Positions 56,807 to 64,000 of a stretch of 64,000 nucleotides of DNA are shown piece by piece (positions within the stretch are counted from its first letter, which is position 1; each line of letters opens with the position of its first letter). Under the pieces are notes generated by a model. It ran no database searches. It saw nothing but the letters and a program-made list of their open reading frames with translations, and had not been told where the DNA came from. The position numbers and the translations under genes are program-made. Source of the stretch: Chryseobacterium ginsenosidimutans. GTDB lineage: Bacteria; Bacteroidota; Bacteroidia; Flavobacteriales; Weeksellaceae. The DNA is taken from contig NZ_JAUSXC010000001.1 of assembly GCF_030823405.1 (NCBI RefSeq), positions 3,827,001 to 3,891,000 on the forward strand, given 5' to 3'.

Positions 56807-56899
56807 TCAAGGTTAGCATTTAAATTACATATTATGGGAAACCGTAATTTTATATTTAAAGTGTGCTATATTTTTGAAGAAATAATAACCAAAATAATC

Positions 56900-57274
56900 A
56901 TGAACACAATTAAAAAGCTATTCTATTTATTAACAATTTGTATTATTACAGTCTCTTGCTCTTCAAATTATTATACAGTATTGCTAACTGAAGATGCAAA
57001 AATTTATGCTTCAAGTGACTCAGCTAACTTAGTTACAACTATTCCTAAAAACACTCAGGTATTTGTTTCTTCTGAATCTAATAAAAAGAACTACAAAAAA
57101 ATAAAGTGGGGAAATTATTCTGGTTGGGCGTATAATCCTGTTTATAAAAGTTACAATAATTACACTCCTGTTAGCAGTTCTTCAGAATCATCTTCTTACA
57201 GATCAAGTAGTAGGTCATCTCCTTCTGGTGGTACAGTTCATGTTAAAGGTTACACTCGAAAAAACGGAACATAA
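56900..57274 (+). CDS. SH3-domain lipoprotein, C-terminus cut by a stop codon
   Basis: The protein has 124 residues from MNTIKKLFY, with a lipoprotein signal (ICIITVSC, Cys about 20), an SH3-like domain (about 25-90; VLLTEDAKIYASSDSANLVT ... WGNYSGWAYN) and a Ser-rich linker. It ends HVKGYTRKNGT and stop (57272-57274). In frame after the stop, bases 57275-57316 encode VSPHTRSKSSRRR. The tail motif of such proteins is usually GYTRKDGTYVxPHxRS, so the TAA has probably replaced a Tyr codon (TAT/TAC). A longer frame begins at 56834, but the lipobox supports this start. The truncated form may still work. Confidence 0.7.
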   Translation: MNTIKKLFYLLTICIITVSCSSNYYTVLLTEDAKIYASSDSANLVTTIPKNTQVFVSSESNKKNYKKIKWGNYSGWAYNPVYKSYNNYTPVSSSSESSSYRSSSRSSPSGGTVHVKGYTRKNGT

Positions 57275-57343
57275 GTAAGCCCACATACAAGAAGTAAATC
57301 TTCGAGAAGAAGATAATTATTACATAAAAAATGATTCGAAAAC

Positions 57344-57419
57344 CTCAACATGACATCACTAAAAGTTACTGATAAAAACAGGTAGTATTAGATGTGTCAT
57401 GCTGAGCGAAGTCGAAGCA
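57344..57419. repeat. Dispersed CTTCGAC-type repeat, foldable
   Basis: CTCAACATGACATCACTAA (57344-57362) is nearly complementary to the segment before GCTGAGCGAAGTCGAAGC (57401-57418), giving an imperfect hairpin. The core GTCATGCTGAGCGAAGTCGA is the inverse complement of that in the element at 46426. It lies just downstream of polA (convergent) and the SH3 gene. Confidence 0.65.
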
Positions 57420-57429
57420 TATGTATTAT

Positions 57430-60264
57430 TTAATGCGCTTCCAGCCAGTTATTCCCTACTCCAACTTCCACCAACAGCGGAACCTGTGTGTCAATTGCAC
57501 TTTCCATTTCCATTTTAATAATATTGGTAGCAAGTTCTACCTCATCAATTGGAGCTTCGAACACCAATTCGTCATGAACCTGAAGCAGCATTTTTGTCTG
57601 CAGTTTTTCTTTTTCCAGTTCTTTTTGAATTTTAATCATCGCCATTTTCACCACATCTGCTGCACTTCCCTGAACAGGTGCATTCACAGCATTTCTTTCA
57701 GCGTGACCTCTCACCACAAAATTCCCGGAATTGATATCTTTTAAATGGCGCTTTCTTCCCAAAATGGTTTCAACATACCCTATTTCACGGGCCTTTCGTA
57801 CCTGTTCTGCCATATATTCTTTCAATTTCGGATAGGTTGCAAAATAAGCTTCGATCATTTGTTTGGCTTCTGATCTCGAAAGTCCGGTTTGCTCTGCCAA
57901 TGCAAAAGCACCCTGTCCGTAAATGATTCCGAAGTTCACCGTTTTTGCCTGACTTCTCTGTGTTTTTGACACTTCTTCCAAAGGAATATTAAACAATTTC
58001 GCTGCCGTAGAAGCGTGAATGTCTTCACCATCCTGAAACGCCTTAATCATATTATCTTCACCAGAAATTTCAGCAATCAAACGAAGTTCAATTTGCGAAT
58101 AATCAGCAGAAATAATCTTCTTTCCTTCCGCAGAAACGAATGCTCCACGAATTTGCTGACCTCTCAGCGTTCGGATCGGTATATTCTGTAGATTTGGGTT
58201 TACACTTGCCAAACGACCTGTTGCAGCCGTTGTCTGAGAGAAATTGGTATGAACACGATTATCCGTTTTTTCAATCTGCGACGGCAATGCATCAACATAA
58301 GTTGATTTTAATTTCTGATATGTTCTGTATTCAAGAATATGCTTAATGATTTCATGTTTTGAAGATAATTTTTGAAGAACATCTTCTGAAGTTGCATACT
58401 GACCGGTTTTTGTCTTTTTCGCTTTCGGATCGAGCTGCATTTTTTCAAACAAAATTTCACCCAACTGTTTCGGTGAATTCATGTTGAACTCTTCTCCTGA
58501 AATCTCAAAAATGGTAGCTTCTAATTTTCTTAAATCATTTTCTAAATCAATACTTTCCTGAGCCAGCCATTTTTCGTCCAGAGAAATACCGGAAAGCTCC
58601 ATTTTTGCTAAAACTTCCATTAAAGGCATTTCTATATTGAAAAATAAATCCTCTAACTTTTCTTTTTTCAATTGTGGCGCAAACAATTCATACAACTGGA
58701 AAGTTATGTCTGCATCTTCCGCAGCATAATCGGTCTGAGTTCTTAGATCTGCATCTCTGAACGTTCCCTGATTTTTTCCTTTCTTGCCGATGATAGTTTC
58801 AATGGAAACCGGCTTATAATTTAAATAAACCTCTGAAAGATAATCCATTCCGTGTCTTCCGTCGGGATTTAGAAGGTAATGGGCAATCATTGTGTCGAAC
58901 ATTGCTCCTTTTACGGTAATATTATACTGCTTCAGGATTTTATAATCAAATTTTAAGTTATGAGCAACTTTCAGCAAATCTTCTTTTTCAAAAAATGGTC
59001 TGAAAATTTCCAATGTCTGCAAAACTTCTCCTTGGTCTTCGGATAAAGGTACATAATAAGCCAATCCTTTTTTATAAGAAAAACTCATTCCTACCAATTC
59101 GGCTTCCAGTTCATTTAAAGATGTCGTTTCCGTATCAAAACAAACGACTTTTTGCTTCAGTAAATTCTGAACTAAAATTTTCTGAGCCTTCGGATTATTT
59201 ACAAATTGATAAAGATGATCATTTTGCTCAATATTTGATTTTGTAGAAGTTGCCTGATCCAGCTCTTCGTATGTTGCAAAAAGATCTAACTGACCAACCG
59301 CCTGCGTTTTTTGCTGCGGAGTCTCTGTTATCGTTACATCAACCTCCGCAACGACAACAGTTCCTGTTGTACCCGGAGCAAAAGCTCTGTAAAGATTTTC
59401 ATATAATCTTCTGAATTCAATCTCGTCGAAAACTTCTTTTACTTTCTCAAAATCAGGGGTTTCAAGATCGTACTGTTCCTGATGAAATTCGATCGGTACG
59501 TCGCAGATAATGGTTGCTAATTTTTTAGACAAAATTCCTCGTTCTGCGGATGCTTCAACTTTTTCTTTTAATTTCCCTTTTAATTTATCTGTATTAGCTA
59601 AAAGGTTTTCAATACTTCCATATTCTTTAAGGAATTTCATGGCTGTTTTTTCACCTACACCTTCTAATCCCGGAATATTGTCCACAGCATCACCCATCAT
59701 TGCAAGGTAATCGATCACTTGTTTCGGATCTTCGATTTCATATTTTGCTTTAACTTCATCGACACCAAGAATTTCAATATCTCCGCCTTTTAAACCCGGT
59801 TTATAGATTTTAATTTTATCTGTGACAAGCTGTGCAAAATCTTTATCAGGTGTTACCATAAAAGTAATGTACCCTTCCTTTTCTGCTTTGCAGGCAATGG
59901 TTCCGATTACATCATCTGCTTCATATCCTTCAACTCCTAAAATCGGGACATGCATCGCTTGTAAAATCCTGTGAATATATGGAATCGCAGCTTTAATAGC
60001 TTCGGGAGTTTCACTTCTGTTTGCTTTATATGCAGCAAAATCATCCGTTCTTACACTTGCCTGTCCGACATCAAAAACCACTGCCAAATGTGACGGCTTT
60101 TCTCTTCTGATCAATTCAATCAGAGAATTTGTAAAACCAAAAATCGCAGAAGTATCAATTCCTGTGCTTGTAAGCCTCGGATTTCTGATCAATGCGTAAT
60201 ATCCTCTGAAAATCATCGCATAAGCATCGATGAGAAATAACCTTTTATCTTGAGTTGCGTCCAT
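57430..60264 (-). CDS. polA: DNA polymerase I
   Basis: About 944 residues with three domains: 5'-3' exonuclease/FEN (about 1-290; LFLIDAYAMIFRGYYAL, AMMGDAVDNIPGLEGVG), 3'-5' exonuclease (about 350-530) with an intact DxE (VVCFDTETTSL), so proofreading is likely retained, and polymerase (about 560-944) with motif A (ADYSQIELRL), motif B (RSQAKTVNFGIIYGQG) and motif C (LQVHDELVFE). It fills gaps in repair and Okazaki-fragment processing. The start MDATQDKRLF is chosen because the -7 box at 60280-60287 leaves no leader for the ATG at 60273. Confidence 0.97.
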   Translation of the reverse strand: MDATQDKRLFLIDAYAMIFRGYYALIRNPRLTSTGIDTSAIFGFTNSLIELIRREKPSHLAVVFDVGQASVRTDDFAAYKANRSETPEAIKAAIPYIHRILQAMHVPILGVEGYEADDVIGTIACKAEKEGYITFMVTPDKDFAQLVTDKIKIYKPGLKGGDIEILGVDEVKAKYEIEDPKQVIDYLAMMGDAVDNIPGLEGVGEKTAMKFLKEYGSIENLLANTDKLKGKLKEKVEASAERGILSKKLATIICDVPIEFHQEQYDLETPDFEKVKEVFDEIEFRRLYENLYRAFAPGTTGTVVVAEVDVTITETPQQKTQAVGQLDLFATYEELDQATSTKSNIEQNDHLYQFVNNPKAQKILVQNLLKQKVVCFDTETTSLNELEAELVGMSFSYKKGLAYYVPLSEDQGEVLQTLEIFRPFFEKEDLLKVAHNLKFDYKILKQYNITVKGAMFDTMIAHYLLNPDGRHGMDYLSEVYLNYKPVSIETIIGKKGKNQGTFRDADLRTQTDYAAEDADITFQLYELFAPQLKKEKLEDLFFNIEMPLMEVLAKMELSGISLDEKWLAQESIDLENDLRKLEATIFEISGEEFNMNSPKQLGEILFEKMQLDPKAKKTKTGQYATSEDVLQKLSSKHEIIKHILEYRTYQKLKSTYVDALPSQIEKTDNRVHTNFSQTTAATGRLASVNPNLQNIPIRTLRGQQIRGAFVSAEGKKIISADYSQIELRLIAEISGEDNMIKAFQDGEDIHASTAAKLFNIPLEEVSKTQRSQAKTVNFGIIYGQGAFALAEQTGLSRSEAKQMIEAYFATYPKLKEYMAEQVRKAREIGYVETILGRKRHLKDINSGNFVVRGHAERNAVNAPVQGSAADVVKMAMIKIQKELEKEKLQTKMLLQVHDELVFEAPIDEVELATNIIKMEMESAIDTQVPLLVEVGVGNNWLEAH

Positions 60265-60279
60265 ATTTTCCATAAGGAA

Positions 60280-60287
60280 CAAATATA
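60280..60287 (-). promoter_or_regulatory. polA promoter -7 box
   Basis: Minus-strand TATATTTG fits TAnnTTTG. It lies 7 bases upstream of one possible ATG and 16 upstream of MDATQ, favouring the latter. Confidence 0.55.
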
Positions 60288-60458
60288 AGGAAAAAGACGT
60301 TTTTCTGCCTTAAAAAAGAAAAGAAACAAAATTCAATAATGGAAATTTCCGCTAAAAATAAAGTGTGATTCTGAAATGAACATATAACAATTGACGGCTG
60401 TGGTTTTCGTAATTTATTTTATGGATAATATTTTATAATTTTTAAATTCTTAAAATAA

Positions 60459-60481
60459 AAAGACCTCATTTCTGAAGTCCT
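60459..60481 (-). terminator. Terminator after the Imm51-like gene
   Basis: GACTTCA pairs with TGAGGTC (one G-T pair) across a short loop on the minus strand, followed by TTTTTATTTT. Confidence 0.75.
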
Positions 60482-60491
60482 TAAATTTTAT

Positions 60492-60842
60492 TTAATCTAA
60501 TTCGGCTTTTAAGAATAAATCCTGAATCAAGATTTCATCCTCGCAGGCTTTTTTAAAATCTAAAACGAACTCTTTTAAGCTTTCCGGGTTCGTAGAATAA
60601 GCACAAAACATATCGGCTTCCGGATCGAACTTAATGTCGTTTGACAAATGAGTTTTTTTTTCGCTCACAAAAACTTTTGCCAAAGATGCCCAATCGTAAC
60701 CGTTGCCTTCAAAACCTTCATCTTTTCGCCAGTCGAAAATATCAGGTTTGTAAGTTCCCGCATTTAAACATACTGAATACGTTTTTTCTGAGGCTACCCA
60801 AAAAAACGGCTTGATCGTTGTTTCAAAGTTATAGGCTTCCAT
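60492..60842 (-). CDS. Immunity 51-like protein
   Basis: The protein has 116 residues, acidic, cytosolic. It carries the Imm51 pattern: IKPFFWVASEKTYSVCLNAG, GFEGNGYDWASLAKVFVSEK and FDPEADMFCAYSTNPESLKE, the last two strongly conserved in this family. Imm51 proteins protect against toxins of polymorphic toxin systems. It is 97 bp downstream of the candidate RHS immunity gene at 60940 on the same strand, fitting an RHS immunity cluster. Confidence 0.75.
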   Translation of the reverse strand: MEAYNFETTIKPFFWVASEKTYSVCLNAGTYKPDIFDWRKDEGFEGNGYDWASLAKVFVSEKKTHLSNDIKFDPEADMFCAYSTNPESLKEFVLDFKKACEDEILIQDLFLKAELD

Positions 60843-60939
60843 ACTGTTTTTTATTAATTTTAATTGAATATTAAAGATAATAAATTTCTGTTTTCTGGAG
60901 CTTTTTATAACATTTCTTAACTTTTATTATTTAAAAAGA

Positions 60940-61779
60940 TTAATTGTTCTCTCTTTTTATTAAAAACTGATACACTTCATCCTTAGACAAATCCCATTCA
61001 TAAGGAGCCGCAGGAATTTCTGCCAATTGTGTTTCCATTAATGGATGATCAATCTTAACATTCATTAATCCCTGCTCTTTTCGGATTTTTTCAATCAACC
61101 TGATTTCGTATGGTATATAATTTAACGAAAGAATCTCAGAGAATTTATCTTTTAAATCCAACGAACTATAAATATGAAAATCACAAAGTTCAAAAAGCAA
61201 TTCATTTAATAATTTTTCATCTGTTGTTGACCAATTATCCAGAAACTTTTTATAAATATTTTCTTCCGGTAAAGCCGAATATAATTCCTGATTTATTTCT
61301 TTTGTTGCGTTCAAATCATATAAAATCGCCAAAAATAAATGATGCGTTTCTTTTTGCTTATATTTTTTCCTATCCTCTTCAAACAATAATTGAAAATATT
61401 CTCTTGAAAGTTTAGCCAGATCTTTCATATCCCAAAGAACTGCTAATCCAATAATGCAGCCTACTGATCTTGATGTAACTTCTTTATAAGTAAAAAGTTT
61501 TTGTAAAATATGTTCCTGCCACAACAAATAACGAATAATATATTTCCATGCTTCTTTTTCATCATTCAAAATCAAATGTTTAGGATATTCTCCGGAATGA
61601 ACTCCAATTCCCAATGTAAGATTTCGTGCAATTGTTTCTTTGAAACCATCTTTGATATCATCCTGAATGCTTTGCTTTATCAGATCATAATATTGTTTGA
61701 TTTCTTCCTGCCTTACTCCTTGTTTTTTTGTTTTATTAATTTGTTTTTTAAACTCGCTTATTATTTTTTTGTGCTCCAT
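60940..61779 (-). CDS. Candidate immunity protein for the RHS toxin
   Basis: A 279-residue soluble, mainly helical protein, Lys/Glu-rich N-terminus (HKKIISEFKKQINKTKKQG), no signal peptide. It starts 4 bp after the stop of the RHS toxin on the same strand, the normal place of the cognate immunity gene. I do not recognise the family; the central segment (SVGCIIGLAVLWDMKDLAKL) recalls helical DUF1911-like immunity proteins, but that is not firm. Confidence 0.65.
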   Translation of the reverse strand: MEHKKIISEFKKQINKTKKQGVRQEEIKQYYDLIKQSIQDDIKDGFKETIARNLTLGIGVHSGEYPKHLILNDEKEAWKYIIRYLLWQEHILQKLFTYKEVTSRSVGCIIGLAVLWDMKDLAKLSREYFQLLFEEDRKKYKQKETHHLFLAILYDLNATKEINQELYSALPEENIYKKFLDNWSTTDEKLLNELLFELCDFHIYSSLDLKDKFSEILSLNYIPYEIRLIEKIRKEQGLMNVKIDHPLMETQLAEIPAAPYEWDLSKDEVYQFLIKRENN

Positions 61780-61783
61780 AGTT

Positions 61784-64000
61784 TTATTTATACTTCTGAT
61801 TCCAGTTTTTCATTTTTCTCAGTTCTGCCCGTTTGGTTCTCTTATCTACTTTATATCGTACTTCTCTGCTTTGTATACCATGAGCTCTGATATCTCCGTC
61901 TATTGTATTGGCAGTTCTTACCATTGCTGCATCAACTTTCTGCCCTCTCAGTGTCCCTTTATTTCTTACTTCATCAAGAATATTCTGTACATAATCATCT
62001 CCTTTTTGCAAAGGACTTAATCTTGAAGAATTTGCTTTCACCTCATACACATAGACTTTCTTGTTCAGCGGATGTTGGGCAACGACGTCAATCCCATTCT
62101 GAGAGCCATTTTTAATCTCTGCATATACATTCCATCCTCTTTTTTTCAGTCCGGAAACAAAATCTCCTTCGGCAAGATCTCCAATCGGCGTATTATTAGG
62201 CATTAAACCTAAAGCGTCCAGCAAAACGTTGGAATCTTTCACATAATTATACAATCCAAAACCTCCCACCAAACCAATTGGATCTTTGCTGATATACAAT
62301 CCCGACTCTTGGTCATAATATCTGAATCTATTGTAGCAAAGGTCAGTTTCATGATCGTAATATTGGCCTTGATATTGGAAAGGAATAAAATTTAAATCTC
62401 CTTTTTCTGCTTTAATATTTCCATAACTATCAAGTTCTCTTTCCCAAACCCTATTTCCTTCTTCATTAAAAGCCTGAATGGGAGTTCCCAAATAATCGTT
62501 TATTATAGAGTATTTTTTATCTCCAATTAATTTTGCAACAGGACTGTATCCTCCTCCGTCATAAATCCATGTTATGATATTTTCTACAGGTTCCTGAGTG
62601 ATTTGTAATTTTCCGTCTTCATTAATATTTATCTTAGTAATATTTTCAATATCATAACTCCATTCGTGCAACAGAACATCATCATCCCAAATATACCGAG
62701 TTATTTTCTTGTTTCCAATTTTTGAAATTCTTCTTCCGAGTGCATCATATTCAAAACTCACCTCTTTTCCATCCGGTCGTCTTACTTTTTGTAACATTCC
62801 GTTCGCGTTCCAGAAATATCCCCAATCTCCGAATTCCCATTCCGGATTTTGGATCTCGGATGGATAATTTTCGTTGACGTTCGGTAAAATATTTCCATCC
62901 TGTAATTTTGGTTCGTTCAACCAATCTTCGGCGATAGATTTATAATAAGGATGAATATTATTTTTCTCTTTTAATTGATTTAATTTTAAATTATTAATCG
63001 GTCTTTTACTTTTTAATAATAAATTTCCTTCTTCATCGTAATGATAAAACCAGTTTTTATCACGCATCAACTTTCCGCCTTTGTCGTAAACACGGTCGGT
63101 TCGTTGGACACTTTCATACAAACAGCCTGTAGAATCAGGATTTTTATACTGAACTTCTCCATTAGAATATTCTGCGGCCACTAAACTTCCGTAAGCATCG
63201 TAATCAAATCGGGTTCTCCCGCCTGTCACTCTGTCTAAAACATGAAGCAATCGGCTTCCGGCTGCCCAGTTATAATCTTTATGGAAAGCCATATTGGTTT
63301 TATTTACCATTACTTTTTGGCTGATCGGCATTCCGATGTGGTCGAACTCGAAAACACTTTCAACACCACCAGTCATTTCACGGGAAAATAATTGTCCGTT
63401 TCGTGAAACATTAAGATTCATTTGCCAAGGCTGATGAATATCTTTTGTAGCAGCAGTTACATTTTTAAGCTGACCAAGATCGTTGTAAGAATAATCAATT
63501 TCTGCACCCAAACTGCTTTTTAAGCCAATCAGATTTCCCTGATCGTCGTATTCATAATTAATGGAATGTGCACCTTGCTTTTCGTTGGTTACCAATCCTA
63601 ATTTATTTCTCTGGAAGGCTACACTGCTGTTTTCGTTATCAGCTTTCACCAACATTCCTGACGTATCGTATTGATAAGCTTCCCATGTTCCGTCAGGATA
63701 ATGAGTCTGCGTCAATCTTCCGCCTAAATCATATTCATAAAAAATATTTTTCCCTTGTGGATTTCGGGTTTGAGTTACCAATCCGTCTTTGTCTCTTACA
63801 AAGAATTTTTGCTGTCCGTCGAAACCTGTTTCACCGATAATATCGTCGTTATTATTTCTTTCGAACTTATAAACTTCGCCTTTTTCATTCGTAATACTCA
63901 TCAGATTTTCATAAGCATTATAGCCAAAAACTAAAGTTTCTTCTTTTTTAAAAGTCAAGGCATTTCTACGAACCTGACGTTTCAGACTTCCCATTGGCGT
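61784..64000 (-). CDS. RHS-repeat toxin with PD-(D/E)XK nuclease tip, 5' end outside window
   Basis: At least 736 residues, truncated by the right edge. The main part is RHS/YD repeats (for example YDLGGRLTQTHYPDGTWEAY, FEYDALGRRISKIG), ending with the conserved core RFRYYDQESGLYISKDPIGL and NYVKDSNVLLDALGL, after which the toxin tip (about 139 residues) begins. The tip has WNVYAEIKNGSQNGIDVVAQ then NKKVYVYEVKANSS, a GxD...ExK arrangement of the PD-(D/E)XK nuclease fold, so a DNase is predicted. Delivery (T6SS, T9SS or other) cannot be seen here. The immunity candidate follows after 4 bp. Confidence 0.9.
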   Translation of the reverse strand, partial: TPMGSLKRQVRRNALTFKKEETLVFGYNAYENLMSITNEKGEVYKFERNNNDDIIGETGFDGQQKFFVRDKDGLVTQTRNPQGKNIFYEYDLGGRLTQTHYPDGTWEAYQYDTSGMLVKADNENSSVAFQRNKLGLVTNEKQGAHSINYEYDDQGNLIGLKSSLGAEIDYSYNDLGQLKNVTAATKDIHQPWQMNLNVSRNGQLFSREMTGGVESVFEFDHIGMPISQKVMVNKTNMAFHKDYNWAAGSRLLHVLDRVTGGRTRFDYDAYGSLVAAEYSNGEVQYKNPDSTGCLYESVQRTDRVYDKGGKLMRDKNWFYHYDEEGNLLLKSKRPINNLKLNQLKEKNNIHPYYKSIAEDWLNEPKLQDGNILPNVNENYPSEIQNPEWEFGDWGYFWNANGMLQKVRRPDGKEVSFEYDALGRRISKIGNKKITRYIWDDDVLLHEWSYDIENITKININEDGKLQITQEPVENIITWIYDGGGYSPVAKLIGDKKYSIINDYLGTPIQAFNEEGNRVWERELDSYGNIKAEKGDLNFIPFQYQGQYYDHETDLCYNRFRYYDQESGLYISKDPIGLVGGFGLYNYVKDSNVLLDALGLMPNNTPIGDLAEGDFVSGLKKRGWNVYAEIKNGSQNGIDVVAQHPLNKKVYVYEVKANSSRLSPLQKGDDYVQNILDEVRNKGTLRGQKVDAAMVRTANTIDGDIRAHGIQSREVRYKVDKRTKRAELRKMKNWNQKYK

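Overview
The window looks like chromosomal DNA of a Flavobacteriia member, most like Chryseobacterium or a near relative in the Weeksellaceae. The DNA is AT-rich, promoters carry the Bacteroidetes -7 box TAnnTTTG and Shine-Dalgarno sites are mostly absent. There is a SusC/SusD pair, an S46 dipeptidyl-peptidase, an Oar-type TonB-dependent receptor, and a kdp locus with a porin and a short KdpD, as is typical of this phylum. The genus is inferred from gene style; no rRNA or other marker is present.

Region 1 (1-20.7 kb) is an accessory, partly decaying region. Nearly all genes lie on the minus strand. It holds five SDR oxidoreductases (8.3, 10.2, 14.6, 15.8 and 16.5 kb), an aldo/keto reductase, two NADP-oxidoreductase-like Rossmann proteins, OsmC and two VOC proteins. 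These are interleaved with many one-component regulators: three Crp/Fnr, two AraC and one HxlR. Damaged genes are concentrated here: a class I terpene synthase split at a homopolymer, a heavily degraded second aldo/keto reductase, a WG-repeat protein with an in-frame stop, and a TetR regulator with two frameshifts.

Region 2 (20.8-34 kb) starts with prmA and an SH3-domain protein, then a sixth SDR. Two outer-membrane uptake operons follow: SusC-SusD-calcineurin-like phosphoesterase, and a TonB receptor-glycerophosphodiester phosphodiesterase. Both are preceded by arrays of TTAACA-like hexamers at exactly 11-bp spacing, resembling PHO boxes, upstream of a -7 box. I infer a phosphate-regulated locus for scavenging phosphodiesters.

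Region 3 (34-43 kb) is core-like: ligA, mgtC, an NlpE-like lipoprotein, a DPP11-type S46 peptidase and an M16 protease.

Region 4 (43-53.6 kb) is a complete K+-uptake locus. It contains a sigma-54-type response regulator, two tiny membrane-peptide ORFs, kdpF, kdpA, kdpB, kdpC, a porin, a short KdpD without kinase domain, and a separate histidine kinase. A small element with inverted-repeat ends lies between kdpA and kdpB.

Region 5 (53.6-64 kb) contains polA among small proteins that look like immunity or bacteriocin-protection genes (YdeI-like, Imm22-like, Imm51-like). It ends in the 3' part of an RHS-repeat toxin with a predicted PD-(D/E)XK nuclease tip and its adjacent candidate immunity gene. 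The RHS gene runs off the right edge. No tRNA, rRNA, CRISPR array or intact transposase was seen.
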